From Syntrophorhabdaceae bacterium (GTDB lineage: Bacteria; Desulfobacterota; Syntrophorhabdia; Syntrophorhabdales; Syntrophorhabdaceae), in assembly GCA_035541755.1 (NCBI GenBank), contig DATKMQ010000093.1:38884-102883 (forward strand): a stretch of DNA of 64,000 nt, read 5' to 3'. Under the pieces are notes generated by a model, which ran no database searches, was not told the DNA's origin, and worked only from the letters and a program-made list of their open reading frames with translations. Positions 25,183-34,891 of this stretch are shown here, one piece after another. Every line of letters begins with the position of its first letter. Position 1 is the stretch's first letter. A program made the translations under genes and the position numbers.

Positions 25183-26508
25183 GTGTCAGACTCAAGAACT
25201 TATTTTGGCAGGGCAGGCGTCCCCATAGGGCCGCCACGCTGGCGTTCCCTGCCGTTTTCCCTTTCGTCGGCTCTTTTCACGATATTGCTCATGTTATCAT
25301 CGAGCCTATGGCTCGCCCTGCCGTCACCTGCCGCCGGAGCAGAACAAGTAACTCTCGATCAGGCCCTTGCGCGTTTCTACCGGAGCAACTACGATATTCT
25401 CGTCAACCGGTATGAGGTGGACAAGGCCTACGCCGACTACGTCAGTGCGAAACTGATACCGAACCCGAATCTGTCGGTCAATTACACCAACCTTGAAATC
25501 TCACAAGGCGGCACCAACCGGGGAGACAATACCCAGTTGACGGTACGGGTTGACCAGGTGATCGAAACAGCAGGGAAAAGAGGTCTGAGAACCAGCGCAG
25601 CCTCGGAATCTTTCGAAGCCGCCAAGATGCAACACAGAGACGTGATCCGAAATCTTCTCACAAGTTTCTACACCCTCTACTATACGATCAATCTTGATAA
25701 GCTCAACACCGATTTTGCGAAAGATGAGGTGAGCCGATATGACAGGCTCCTCCAGATTGCAGCCAAGCGCTACAGCGCAGGGTTCTTGTCCGAAATAGAT
25801 TTTACCAAACTGAAACTCGGCAAGATTGAGCTCGAGAACAATCTCACCAATCTGGAAAATGACCTGCATAATGATATGGATTCTTTTAATCTGCTGCTTG
25901 CAAGCGATGACCCGTTAACGTTTCATGAGGTTGAAGTGCACGGCACCTTCCCATCCTTGCGCGATGAAGATCTCATAGAGACCGGCATTGAGAACCGGTT
26001 CGATCTGTTGACGCTTCGGCAGCAGTTGAAAGCGGCTGAGCACAACCTTTCCCTGGCCAAGGCGATGAGAATCCCCGATGTGAGTTTGGGCGGTGAATAT
26101 GATTCAATCGGTAACCCTTCCAAATCCGGCATTGGCGGCGGTATCAGTCTCAATATCCCCCTGTTCACAAGGGCACAGGGCGACATCCTGAAACGGACAG
26201 CGGAAAAGAAACAGGTTGAGCTTCAGATAGAACAGACAAAAAGAAAGATTTCTTCCGAAATACGTCAGGCGCTTAACAGCTATCGTACCGCGGTAAAGGT
26301 TTTTGCATCATACAATACCGGCAAAGAGGAGATGGACAGGCTCGCGGATAAAAGTGCACAGGCATTTGCCCTGGGCGGCATAACCGTTCTCGAACTCCTC
26401 GACGCACAGAAGACATACAAGGATTTCATGATCAAATATCACCAGGCTTTTACGCAATCCGCGCTGAATCAAGAGCTTATCAAAGTATACACAGGAGAGA
26501 TGAAATGA
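25183..26508 (+). CDS. TolC-family outer-membrane channel of a heavy-metal RND pump
   Basis: Outer-membrane efflux protein of 441 residues (CusC/CzcC class). A long signal region ends near residue 52 (PSPAAGA), followed by VTLDQALARFYRSNYDI, the first helix of the OEP repeat. Two OEP repeats follow with long coiled-coil helices. The start is a GTG with a TAAGGAGG site that also lies in a hairpin. It overlaps the adaptor gene by ATGA. Together with the next two genes it forms a tripartite export system spanning both membranes. Confidence 0.92.
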   Translation: MSDSRTYFGRAGVPIGPPRWRSLPFSLSSALFTILLMLSSSLWLALPSPAAGAEQVTLDQALARFYRSNYDILVNRYEVDKAYADYVSAKLIPNPNLSVNYTNLEISQGGTNRGDNTQLTVRVDQVIETAGKRGLRTSAASESFEAAKMQHRDVIRNLLTSFYTLYYTINLDKLNTDFAKDEVSRYDRLLQIAAKRYSAGFLSEIDFTKLKLGKIELENNLTNLENDLHNDMDSFNLLLASDDPLTFHEVEVHGTFPSLRDEDLIETGIENRFDLLTLRQQLKAAEHNLSLAKAMRIPDVSLGGEYDSIGNPSKSGIGGGISLNIPLFTRAQGDILKRTAEKKQVELQIEQTKRKISSEIRQALNSYRTAVKVFASYNTGKEEMDRLADKSAQAFALGGITVLELLDAQKTYKDFMIKYHQAFTQSALNQELIKVYTGEMK

Positions 26509-27584
26509 GAAAATACGCGGGTTTCCTTTTGCTCGTTGCTGTTCTATCCCTTGCTGTATGGAGTTGCAGCAAATCCGGACAGGGCAAGGAGTCAAGGCAG
26601 AAGCAGGATATCAAGACTCATAAGGTTACCGTTCATGAGATACAGTCCTATATAGACGCCACGGGCAGCGTGCAGGCGGACCTCGAGGGAACCTCGCGGG
26701 TAATCAGCAATCTAGCCGGCAATGTCAGTCAGATTATCGTTAAGGTCGGCGATCGGGTCACAAAAGGGGACCCTATCCTTATTATTAAGAGTCCCGACGC
26801 AACGGACACGTATTCCTCCTATCTTTCTCAGCTCGCCCAGTTGAAACAATCCGAGCGCATCTATACCCTCAACAAACAGCTCTTCGAAATCGGCGCCGTC
26901 ACGAAAAATGATCTTTTGAACAGTGAGGCGGCCTACGAACAGATGCGTGCAATAACAGAGGGTCTCAAAAGAAAATTGGCCATTTATGGATGTGCCCCTG
27001 AGAACGTTTCTGCGGCGGGGCCTACAAATTGCTCGGACACGATTACCGTCCGAGCGCCAATCGGCGGTTACGTGGCCGACATTCAGGCCCACATGGGAGA
27101 CAGAGTCGACCAGTCCACTACCCTTTTGACGGTAGCGGACCCGAAGAATGTAGTGATCGTGGCCAATATCTATGACACGGACGTACCGAAGATCAAGAAG
27201 GGGAGCAATGTGACCTTCAACGTAGACACTTATCCCGACATTAAGTTCAGAGGGATTGTATCCTACGTAAGCGACGTGTCGGACACGGACTCAAAAACGG
27301 TTAAGACCTTCATCAAAATACTCGACAGAAAAGATCTATTCAAACAAAATATGTTCTTACGGTTGAAGATAGAAGACCAAAAAAAACTGCTTCCCCTCAT
27401 TCCGCAATCGGCCATGCTTTATAAGGAAGGCAAATTCTACGTCTATCAACCAACCAAAGACGGTAAGAACGAGCTTAAAGAAGTCAAGCCCATAAAAGAA
27501 CTACCAGAAAGAGTGGTGGCCGTAGAAGGATTGCGCCAGGGAGATGAAATTGTTTTGAGCGCAATTGAGTTGGAAAAGCCATGA
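26505..27584 (+). CDS. Periplasmic adaptor of a heavy-metal RND pump (CusB/CzcB class)
   Basis: Membrane fusion protein of 359 residues. A lipoprotein-type signal is seen (VLSLAVWSCSK; Cys about residue 21). A barrel-sandwich half-motif GNVSQIIVKVGDRVTKGDPILIIKSPD precedes the alpha hairpin (about 105-160); the second half-motif APIGGYVADIQAHMGDRVDQSTTLLTVAD follows, then a beta-barrel. It overlaps both neighbours by four bases. It links the RND pump to the TolC-like channel. Confidence 0.92.
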   Translation: MRKYAGFLLLVAVLSLAVWSCSKSGQGKESRQKQDIKTHKVTVHEIQSYIDATGSVQADLEGTSRVISNLAGNVSQIIVKVGDRVTKGDPILIIKSPDATDTYSSYLSQLAQLKQSERIYTLNKQLFEIGAVTKNDLLNSEAAYEQMRAITEGLKRKLAIYGCAPENVSAAGPTNCSDTITVRAPIGGYVADIQAHMGDRVDQSTTLLTVADPKNVVIVANIYDTDVPKIKKGSNVTFNVDTYPDIKFRGIVSYVSDVSDTDSKTVKTFIKILDRKDLFKQNMFLRLKIEDQKKLLPLIPQSAMLYKEGKFYVYQPTKDGKNELKEVKPIKELPERVVAVEGLRQGDEIVLSAIELEKP

Positions 27585-30500
27585 GAAAGTGGACCGTTTT
27601 TATAACAACGCATGGTCTCCTCCTGTTGATACTAACGGGCACGGCCTTTCTTGTGTCCCTTCTCGCCGCAAGGGACCTCAATGTGGAGGCTTTCCCCGAT
27701 CCTTCTGCACCGAGCATTGAAATCGTAGCTATATACGAGGGCAAATCCGCCGAAGAGGTGGAAAGACGTATCACCATACCGCTCGAGGTTGGCCTGGCAG
27801 GCATTCGGGGCATGCAGAGGCTTGCCTCTGTTTCTATCTATGGCCTGTCGGATGTGAAGTGTACGTTTTCATATGACATACCATATCGCGAGGCAAAGCA
27901 GGAAGTCATAAACAGGTTCGCCGACATGTCTTTGCCGGATGGCGTGCAGCCAAACATCATAGCGAGCGACATGGGAGAAGTCATGCAGTATGCTGTATAC
28001 GGCTCCAATAACCTCATGGAGCTTAGGACCTTGCAGGACTGGACCATAGCACGTTATATCAAGACCGCCCAGGGGGTTGAAGATGTGGCAAGTTATGGCG
28101 GGTACATTAAGGCGTACGTTGTGAAGGTAATTCCCGAGCGCCTTATCAAGTATGGGATAACCCTCTCCCAGGTCATAGACTCGCTCTCAAAATCAAACGT
28201 GAACGTCGGAGGAAGAACAATAGAGTTAGGGGACCAGTATTATATGGTACGCGGGATCGGGCTCATAAAGAGCATCGAGGATATCGAAAATAATGTAGTC
28301 AGCTACAAGAATGGAAAAGCGCTGCTCATCAAGAATATCGCACAGGTAAGCCTGGGAAATATTCCGCGGACCGGGATAATCATACACGATTATCACGACG
28401 ACGTGGTCATGGGTAACGTGATCCTTCGCAGAGGAGAAAAGAGCATACCTTCCATCAAGGCGATCAACGCGAAGATCGCAGAGTTGAATAATAAGATACT
28501 TCCTAAGGGAATAAAAATCGTCCCTTATTATGAGCGATGGGGACTTATCACCACTGTCATCAAAAAGGTTGTGGAATCCGCATCCCTCGGTATACTTTTG
28601 GTGGCGCTTACTCTATTCATCTTTCTGGGGAACGTTCGTGCGGCCCTGGTCACCGCATTCGTCATTCCCATTTCCCTGGCGATCACGCTTGCCGTGATGG
28701 CTTTTACCGGCGATTCGGCAAATCTGTTGTCCATCGGCGCTATCGATTTCGGAATTATCGCCGATATTGCCCTCGTCCTTACCGAGAATTATATCCGTGT
28801 CGCACGCAAGCACGGGTCCTCCGGTGCTATACAGGCGCATGCCGTGAAGGAGAGGTCCCTCGTGAAATCGACCAGAGAAGTAGGGGCACCGATAATCCTT
28901 CTCGTCTTCATTATTTTTATCGCCTTCATCCCTATATTCACCATGAAAGGAGCGGAGAAACAGATATTCGCCCCTATGGCCAAGACTTACTCTTACGCCC
29001 TCTTCTTTACGCTGCTTCTCACTTTTACGTACCTGATAGCATCGATTCACATTTTTATCGAGGGACACGAGGGCACCGGTTTTCGGTTTGTCGAAAGGAT
29101 GAGCGATTATTATGTTCGAATGGTCATGTTTCTCATGCATAGATCTAAGACCGTGCTTTCCTGCGCGGCCGGGGTTATCCTGTGCGGTTTTCTGATTGGA
29201 TACGCGATATTGGGCACGCAGTTTCTCCCCAACATGGACGAGGGCAACGTATACATCAGAATCACCCTACCGTACTCCATAGCGCTCAACAAAACACATG
29301 ACGTGGCCAAAAAGGTACGGGATATTCTCATGGAGTTTCCCGAGACCAAATCGGTGGCTGTCCGGGTCGGACGGCCCGAGGATGGAACGGAAGCTACGGG
29401 ACCCTTCAACAGCGAATACTATATGAATCTCCATCCGTATAAAAGTTGGAAGAGATCGATAACCAAGGAGGAGCTGGAAAACGAAGTGAGAGAAAAACTC
29501 ACAAAATTGCTGCCCAATGCCAACATAAACCTTTCCCAGTACATGGAGGACAATCTCGAAGAGGAGAATTCGGGGGTCAAAGGCGGCGAGAATGTAGCGA
29601 AGATTTTCGGCGACGACCTTCAGGCTTTGGATGAGGCCGCAAAAGACGTGAAGAGTAGAATTGAAAACGTTGCGGGCATTAAGGACGTGGGGGTCTATAA
29701 AGAGCTCGGCCAGCCAAATCTTTTGATAGAGGTCGACAGAGAGGGGGCAGCGGGTGTGGGTCTGAGTGTAACGGAGGTGCTGGACATGGTGTCCGCAGCC
29801 CTGGGCGGTAAGGTTGCAAGTCAGATCGTGGAGGGCGACAAAAACTTTGACCTTCTTGTGAGCTTTCCCTTTGACTACAGGAGTGAACCGGAGAAGATAG
29901 GAAATATCCCCATAGTGCTCCCCGGCGGAGGGGTGGTCCCCCTTTCCAGGGTGGCTAAAATACGGTTTGAAACCGGCGCGTCAACCATCTTCAGAGAAAA
30001 CCACAGGCGCTTCATACCGGTAAAGTTCGGTGTAGCTTCCAACGATTTGGGGGGTACGGTGGAGAGGGCGCAGAAAGAGGCCATGAAAGCAAAGATGCCT
30101 GAAGGGTATTTCATAGAATGGAGCGGCATATTCGATGCCATGAAAGAGGCGTTCAGGAGATTCTACCTGTCAATACCTCTCGCCATTTTTCTGATTTTTA
30201 TATTGCTTTACGTATTTCACGGGAATATGAGAAATGTGGTCATCACCGCGGTCGCCCCGCTCTGCGCCGTGTTCGGCGGCATCATCAGCCTCCTTGTTAC
30301 CGGCCAATCCCTGAGCATATCGGCAATCGTTGGCTTCATTTCGATAATCGGTATATCAACGTTCAAAACGTGTATCCTCATCGGCCATTATATGGAATCA
30401 TATAAGGAAAAGAAAAACCATCACGAGGCCATCATCGAAACTGTAAGGGAGAAATTCAGGTCCGTCCTTATGGTCGGCCTCACCGCATCGTTGGGGCTTC

Positions 30501-30643
30501 TCCCCGCCGCCCTGTCTCGCGGCGTAGGCAGCCAAATACAAAAACCACTGGCGATCGTGGTCGTAGGCGGTATGCTGATCGGAACAAGCATGATCTTACT
30601 TGTTGTGCCTTTGCTTTTTAGATTCGTGCGAATGAGCGAATAA
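27581..30643 (+). CDS. Heavy-metal efflux RND transporter (CusA/CzcA class)
   Basis: Proton-driven inner-membrane pump of 1020 residues with twelve expected membrane helices and two large periplasmic domains. The start (LRDLNVEAFPDPSAPSIEI-like segment at residues 28-50) matches HME-RND proteins. The proton-relay helix has DFGIIADIALVLTEN near residue 388, which keeps the Asp, Asp and Glu of CzcA (spacing 6 and 7) that define metal transporters. Cargo cannot be told from sequence alone; nickel or cobalt is attractive because the nickel importer operon is divergent. Confidence 0.93.
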   Translation: MRKWTVFITTHGLLLLILTGTAFLVSLLAARDLNVEAFPDPSAPSIEIVAIYEGKSAEEVERRITIPLEVGLAGIRGMQRLASVSIYGLSDVKCTFSYDIPYREAKQEVINRFADMSLPDGVQPNIIASDMGEVMQYAVYGSNNLMELRTLQDWTIARYIKTAQGVEDVASYGGYIKAYVVKVIPERLIKYGITLSQVIDSLSKSNVNVGGRTIELGDQYYMVRGIGLIKSIEDIENNVVSYKNGKALLIKNIAQVSLGNIPRTGIIIHDYHDDVVMGNVILRRGEKSIPSIKAINAKIAELNNKILPKGIKIVPYYERWGLITTVIKKVVESASLGILLVALTLFIFLGNVRAALVTAFVIPISLAITLAVMAFTGDSANLLSIGAIDFGIIADIALVLTENYIRVARKHGSSGAIQAHAVKERSLVKSTREVGAPIILLVFIIFIAFIPIFTMKGAEKQIFAPMAKTYSYALFFTLLLTFTYLIASIHIFIEGHEGTGFRFVERMSDYYVRMVMFLMHRSKTVLSCAAGVILCGFLIGYAILGTQFLPNMDEGNVYIRITLPYSIALNKTHDVAKKVRDILMEFPETKSVAVRVGRPEDGTEATGPFNSEYYMNLHPYKSWKRSITKEELENEVREKLTKLLPNANINLSQYMEDNLEEENSGVKGGENVAKIFGDDLQALDEAAKDVKSRIENVAGIKDVGVYKELGQPNLLIEVDREGAAGVGLSVTEVLDMVSAALGGKVASQIVEGDKNFDLLVSFPFDYRSEPEKIGNIPIVLPGGGVVPLSRVAKIRFETGASTIFRENHRRFIPVKFGVASNDLGGTVERAQKEAMKAKMPEGYFIEWSGIFDAMKEAFRRFYLSIPLAIFLIFILLYVFHGNMRNVVITAVAPLCAVFGGIISLLVTGQSLSISAIVGFISIIGISTFKTCILIGHYMESYKEKKNHHEAIIETVREKFRSVLMVGLTASLGLLPAALSRGVGSQIQKPLAIVVVGGMLIGTSMILLVVPLLFRFVRMSE

Positions 30644-30670
30644 ACATTATTACATTAGGAGGGGGTTAAA

Positions 30671-30901
30671 ATGGCTCAGTTCATCAGGGTTAAACGCTAC
30701 GTAATCAATCTCGATACGCTCACCTATATCCGCATCGAGGAAGACCACATCGATTTCGGTTTTACATTTCCCACACAGAAGCCTGGTGGTCAGAACTACG
30801 TGCGCCTGGAAAAAGGCGTGGACTTGCAGGACCCCGAGTTCAACGAGGTCAAGGATTTCGTCTTGCAACTGCCCGACCCGGACAGGGTCATCGTGGTGTA
30901 G
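30671..30901 (+). CDS. Small hypothetical protein after the RND pump
   Basis: A 76-residue, mostly beta protein (MAQFIRVKRYVINLDTLTYI, then alternating hydrophobic strands) with no membrane segment or cysteine. A strong AGGAGGGGG ribosome site precedes the ATG and the gene lies 28 bases after the RND pump gene, so it is probably the last gene of the operon. I recognise no named family; the fold could be a small PH-like or stand-alone beta sheet. Confidence 0.7.
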   Translation: MAQFIRVKRYVINLDTLTYIRIEEDHIDFGFTFPTQKPGGQNYVRLEKGVDLQDPEFNEVKDFVLQLPDPDRVIVV

Positions 30902-30941
30902 TAAGCCGCCGTCACGTTCCTGCGGGTAATCCGCGACATTA

Positions 30942-32501
30942 TCAATCTGTATCGGGCATGACCTCTTCCCGTCTGTCCCTGTGCGTGTCGGTAACAAACA
31001 GAACGAGTGGTATGGCAATAAAGAATACGACGGCAATATAGAGATAGACCTGGTTATAGGCAAGCATGCCCGCCTGCCTCTCCACCATACTCTCCATAAG
31101 CGCTAACGCCCCTTTGTCCGCTGTAAAAGGATCCAACCCCCTTGAAAGAAGGTGAGAAGAAAGGGCATCAAGAGACCGTGATGCGGTATCTGTAAATGGC
31201 GTAACGTGCCCCATGAGCAGGGCCCTATTTAAGGTCTCTCCCCGCGTGAGAGCTGTAGCCGCAAGGGCAATACCAACGCTTCCGGATACATGCCGCACGA
31301 CCGTGAAGAGCCCCACCGCCGCCGTCATGAGGGGTTTTTGGATAGTGGACATGCCTGCCGTTGCCAGGGAGACGAAAATAAAGGAAAACCCTACCCCCTG
31401 GGCAAACTGCGGTACAAAGATGTCCCAGTAGCCCGCATCCAGGGAAAGGCGCGAGAACTCATAGAAGGAAAGGGCATTCACGAAAAGGCCCGTTGCCACG
31501 AGAAGCTTTGGCCCGGCCCTGTTATAGAGCCTGCCTGCAACCGGCATGCAAATTGCCATGGCAAGGCTCCTTGGCACGAGCGCGAGCCCGGAGTTGAAGG
31601 CAGGATAGTGCAAAATCTGCTGGAGAAAAAGGGGAAGGACGAATACGCCCCCAAAAAGACCCATGCCGAGGATACCATTCAGAGCCGTGGCGGAAGTGAA
31701 GTTGGTGTCCCGCAGGATCTTCAGGTTCACCGCCGGTTTGTCCGCGGTCAATTCCCGCCAGATGAACAGCGCAAGACCTACACAGGCGGCCATAGCCAGA
31801 TATCTGATGAAACCCGAGGCAAGCCAGTCCTTTTCGTTGCCTCTCTCGAGCACTATCTGGAGCGCTCCCAGGCCCACAGCCATAAACAAAAGGCCCGCCC
31901 AATCAGGCTTACCTTTTTCCCGCACGAGATAGGGAGGGTCTTCAATAAACTGCATCATCATGATAATGTTGATAATCCCGATAGGTACATTGATGTAGAA
32001 AATCCACGGCCACGAATAGTTATCCGTAATCCATCCGCCAAGCGTTGGCCCTAAAGCCGGGCCCATGATCGACCCTATGCCGAAGATGCCCGTGGCGATG
32101 CCCTGTTCATCGGGAGGAAATGTTTCCCGGAGAATCGCCTGCGAAACGGGTATGAGGGTGCCGCCGCCTAAGCCCTGGAGGATACGGAAGGCAATGACTG
32201 ATGGCAGGCTCCAGGCGATCCCGCACAGCATCGAAGCTGAGGTGAAAAGCAGTACAGAGAAGATACAGAACCGTTTTCGACCAAAACGGGAGCTCATAAA
32301 CGCAATGATCGGCATGATAATGACGCTTGAGAGGATATAGCCCGTGGCGACCCAGGCGATCTCTTCCACGGAGGCGCCGAGCGTTCCGCGCATGCTCGGC
32401 AGGGCCACATTCACGATGTTGGCATCGAGCGTGGCCATGGTGGTCCCGATCATGACCGTAATGGTAACGAGCCATTTATTGGGTTTACGGGTGTGATCCA
32501 T
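30942..32501 (-). CDS. MFS multidrug transporter, DHA2/EmrB type
   Basis: Proton antiporter of 519 residues with 14 expected membrane helices. Motif A-like segments are seen (LSSVIIMPIIAFMSSRFGRKRF near residue 65), with the early TLDANIVNVALPSM and the motif C region GIGSIMGPALGPTLGGWI near 145. This matches the EmrB/QacA subfamily. It lies five bases after a matching EmrA-like adaptor, together an exporter of hydrophobic compounds. Confidence 0.93.
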   Translation of the reverse strand: MDHTRKPNKWLVTITVMIGTTMATLDANIVNVALPSMRGTLGASVEEIAWVATGYILSSVIIMPIIAFMSSRFGRKRFCIFSVLLFTSASMLCGIAWSLPSVIAFRILQGLGGGTLIPVSQAILRETFPPDEQGIATGIFGIGSIMGPALGPTLGGWITDNYSWPWIFYINVPIGIINIIMMMQFIEDPPYLVREKGKPDWAGLLFMAVGLGALQIVLERGNEKDWLASGFIRYLAMAACVGLALFIWRELTADKPAVNLKILRDTNFTSATALNGILGMGLFGGVFVLPLFLQQILHYPAFNSGLALVPRSLAMAICMPVAGRLYNRAGPKLLVATGLFVNALSFYEFSRLSLDAGYWDIFVPQFAQGVGFSFIFVSLATAGMSTIQKPLMTAAVGLFTVVRHVSGSVGIALAATALTRGETLNRALLMGHVTPFTDTASRSLDALSSHLLSRGLDPFTADKGALALMESMVERQAGMLAYNQVYLYIAVVFFIAIPLVLFVTDTHRDRREEVMPDTD

Positions 32502-32506
32502 GCATA

Positions 32507-33580
32507 CTATCTGGCGGGCTGGCTAAGTGAAGAAGACAGCTTGGGGCCGGTGGCTCGGCTCACGTCCACCGTGGGAATAACAGAGAGACCCGGCCATAAA
32601 GGATGAGCGTTGTCGCTCTTCGATTCCATGACAATCTTAACGGGGACTCGCTGCACCACTTTGACAAAGTTGCCCGTGGCGTTCTCCGGCGGCAGCAAGC
32701 TGAAGACGGAACCGGTACCCGGCTGTAGACTATCCACGTGTCCCTTGAACGTGATCCCCGGATACGCGTCAACCTTCACCTCCACAGGCTGCCCTATGGC
32801 CATCTTCTTAATCTGCGTCTCTTTGAAATTGGCGATTATCCAGGTTTCTCCTTCCACAATGGAGAGAAGGGGTTGTCCCGGTTGTACGTACTTCCCGGCA
32901 TCGACGTTTTTCTTGGCGATGGTGCCCGATACAGGGGCCCTGACAAAAGTCCGTTTCAGATCCAATTGGGCTCTATCCAACGAAGCCTCTGCCTCTTTGA
33001 TTTTGAAACCCTGCGTGGTAAGACGCGCCTGTGCGGTTTCCAGCGCGGCCCCGGTCTCTGCAAGGGCAGCCTCTGAGGCGTCCCGTCTGGCCCGCGCCAC
33101 CTTAAAACGTCCCTCGGCATTATCATACTGGCTCGCCGATACCACGTCTTCCTTACGGAGGTTTTCGTAGCGCTTCAATTCTTTTGCCGCCAGAGTTTCA
33201 TCGGCGCGATTTGCCTCCACATTGGCCTCAGCCTGCGTCAAGGATCTCTTCTTCTCGGCGATGAGCGCCCGCAACTCACGCTCTTCTGCCTCAAACCGCG
33301 AGACCGTCTCTTTCTTTTCTGTGAGGGTACTCATATAATCTTCCGGGAAGATTTCAAGGAGCAGCATGCCGGCGGTCACCTGCTTGTTGTCATCCACGTA
33401 GACGTTCACTACCCTGCCCTTAACCTCGGCGGCTATGGGAACAATGACCCCTGCCGTATAAGCGTCGTCGGTGGTCTCGTGGGATAGGGAGTGGACAAAC
33501 CGCGCTATCGAATAAACCAACGCTGCCAAGATAGCCAGGATGATCAATACTCTGAAGGACCATTTGCGCATTAACAACAC
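32507..33580 (-). CDS. HlyD/EmrA-type membrane fusion protein
   Basis: Adaptor of 357 residues, anchored by one N-terminal helix (about 8-27), followed by DDAYTAGVIVPIAAEVKGRVVNVYVDDNK (biotinyl-lipoyl-like half), a long coiled coil (about 85-200) and RAPVSGTIAKKNVDAGKYVQPGQPLL. This is the EmrA layout that pairs with the downstream EmrB-like MFS gene. The apparent GTG start at 33580 has no good ribosome site; the ATG at 33571 (beginning MRKWSFRVLI) is equally possible. Confidence 0.92.
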   Translation of the reverse strand: MLLMRKWSFRVLIILAILAALVYSIARFVHSLSHETTDDAYTAGVIVPIAAEVKGRVVNVYVDDNKQVTAGMLLLEIFPEDYMSTLTEKKETVSRFEAEERELRALIAEKKRSLTQAEANVEANRADETLAAKELKRYENLRKEDVVSASQYDNAEGRFKVARARRDASEAALAETGAALETAQARLTTQGFKIKEAEASLDRAQLDLKRTFVRAPVSGTIAKKNVDAGKYVQPGQPLLSIVEGETWIIANFKETQIKKMAIGQPVEVKVDAYPGITFKGHVDSLQPGTGSVFSLLPPENATGNFVKVVQRVPVKIVMESKSDNAHPLWPGLSVIPTVDVSRATGPKLSSSLSQPAR

Positions 33581-33786
33581 GACTCATTCTACTGCGCACG
33601 TCAGCATCTGTCAAGCCATGTTGTTGACCTTCCGGAAGAGATTGCTCGCGTCCATATGGGAGACTACCAAAAGATTGCCAAACAATGGTGAATACACTAT
33701 ACTATGCGTCTCGGGGAAAAAGATATCGGGTTACGCAGCTATTTTCAAAGCAAGCGGCGTCTCCCAGGCGAACTTCCGGGCAAGGT

Positions 33787-34281
33787 ATGGAAAAAAGAAA
33801 AGCTTTCATATTCATATGCGCAATGGTCACATGTGCCGCATTCCTGTTTGCGGCAGGCTGCAGATCAAAAGAAGAGCCCGTAAAAATTACCATCTCTGTT
33901 GAAGGAGAAGAGTTCTCCGATGCGGAAATGGCTATCGACGGACAATCCGCCGGTCACTTCACGCAAACACTCGTTAAATCCAACGGGGAGCTTTACATTG
34001 ACGGAAGCCTGGTTACCACATTGCCGCCCGATTCACCTCAACGTACCAAAGAAGACACGTGGTCGGGATCAACAGATTCGATCACGCTCAAGCCGGGAGT
34101 TCATGCTATCGTCCTTCAGACAAGTGAAGGTAAGAGCCTTGAGATTACCGGAACCTTTTCGTCCGGCTACCACCTGATTACGTATTTCCCGGACGACGGG
34201 ACTTTACGGTGTGATGGCGAATCCATTCCCGCAACCCCTGGGACGCCCATCAGCATAAAGGCCAAAACCAGGTCAAAATGA
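33787..34281 (+). CDS. Hypothetical lipoprotein
   Basis: A 164-residue exported protein. MEKRKAFIFICAMVTCAAFLFAAGC is a lipoprotein signal with the lipobox FAAGC, so the mature protein begins at Cys 25 (text gives it in parts only). The rest is a beta-rich domain with ISVEGEEFSDAEMAIDG and GVHAIVLQTSEGK, like PEGA or carbohydrate-binding folds, but I recognise no named family. The open frame runs back to 33685; the ATG at 33787 starts the signal and has an AAGG site. Confidence 0.7.
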   Translation: MEKRKAFIFICAMVTCAAFLFAAGCRSKEEPVKITISVEGEEFSDAEMAIDGQSAGHFTQTLVKSNGELYIDGSLVTTLPPDSPQRTKEDTWSGSTDSITLKPGVHAIVLQTSEGKSLEITGTFSSGYHLITYFPDDGTLRCDGESIPATPGTPISIKAKTRSK

Positions 34282-34344
34282 GCACGATTGCGTGCGTTTC
34301 CGGTATGCCGCCGCGAGACAACTCGCGAATCTCTAAAATAATCG

Positions 34345-34373
34345 TTGCGTTTGCTTGAGTCCTGTGCAATACT
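34345..34373 (+). promoter_or_regulatory. Possible promoter of the cold shock gene
   Basis: TTGCGT (34345-34350), 17 bases, AATACT (34368-34373), about 115 bases before the cold shock gene. A long leader is usual for cold shock genes, whose 5' untranslated region controls stability and translation with temperature. Confidence 0.4.
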
Positions 34374-34487
34374 ATTGCTGGAGTTTCGGAAGTATCTGTT
34401 CGTTGCAACCACATGAGTTTTTCTTTTGTAGTCTCTTCGTAACACAGTTCCGTATTCTTCCACATTCTAAAAAGGAGGTATGTCCAC

Positions 34488-34688
34488 ATGGCAAAAGGAT
34501 CTGTGAAATGGTTCAACGAATCCAAAGGCTTCGGTTTCATCACGAGCGATGACAACGGCGATGTCTTCGTGCACTATTCCGCCATCCAGGACAGCGGCTT
34601 CAAATCCCTGTCCGAAGGCGAGATCGTGACCTTTGACGTGGTAAAGGGCCCGAAAGGCCTTGCAGCCGCAAACGTAAAGAAAGGCTAA
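34488..34688 (+). CDS. cspA: Cold shock protein, CspA family
   Basis: Single-domain OB-fold nucleic-acid chaperone of 66 residues. RNP1 (KGFGFIT) and RNP2 (VFVHYSAI) are intact, with the usual opening [17 protein letters not shown]. The ribosome site AAAGGAGG is strong. It is followed by a clean intrinsic terminator, so it is a single-gene unit. Confidence 0.97.
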   Translation: MAKGSVKWFNESKGFGFITSDDNGDVFVHYSAIQDSGFKSLSEGEIVTFDVVKGPKGLAAANVKKG

Positions 34689-34694
34689 TTTCGC

Positions 34695-34730
34695 AAAGCA
34701 GGTTCGACTCATCGGACCTGCTTTCTCTTT
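34695..34730 (+). terminator. Intrinsic terminator of the cold shock gene
   Basis: AAAGCAGGT (34695-34703) pairs with ACCTGCTTT (34716-34724), nine base pairs with TCG/CGA extension inside, followed by CTCTTT. It starts six bases after the stop codon. Confidence 0.85.
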
Positions 34731-34891
34731 CCAATCAACCTCGACGCTCTTTATCCACACGCCAATGTATTCGTGCTTGACCTTGCCCGCCATTATTGGT
34801 ACAAAATTCTTTTGGATAGGAGAGGGCTTTCTCTCCCGTATTCGACGAATCCGATCGCATGCGCAATAATGATTTGTGAGGAGGGTATGCT

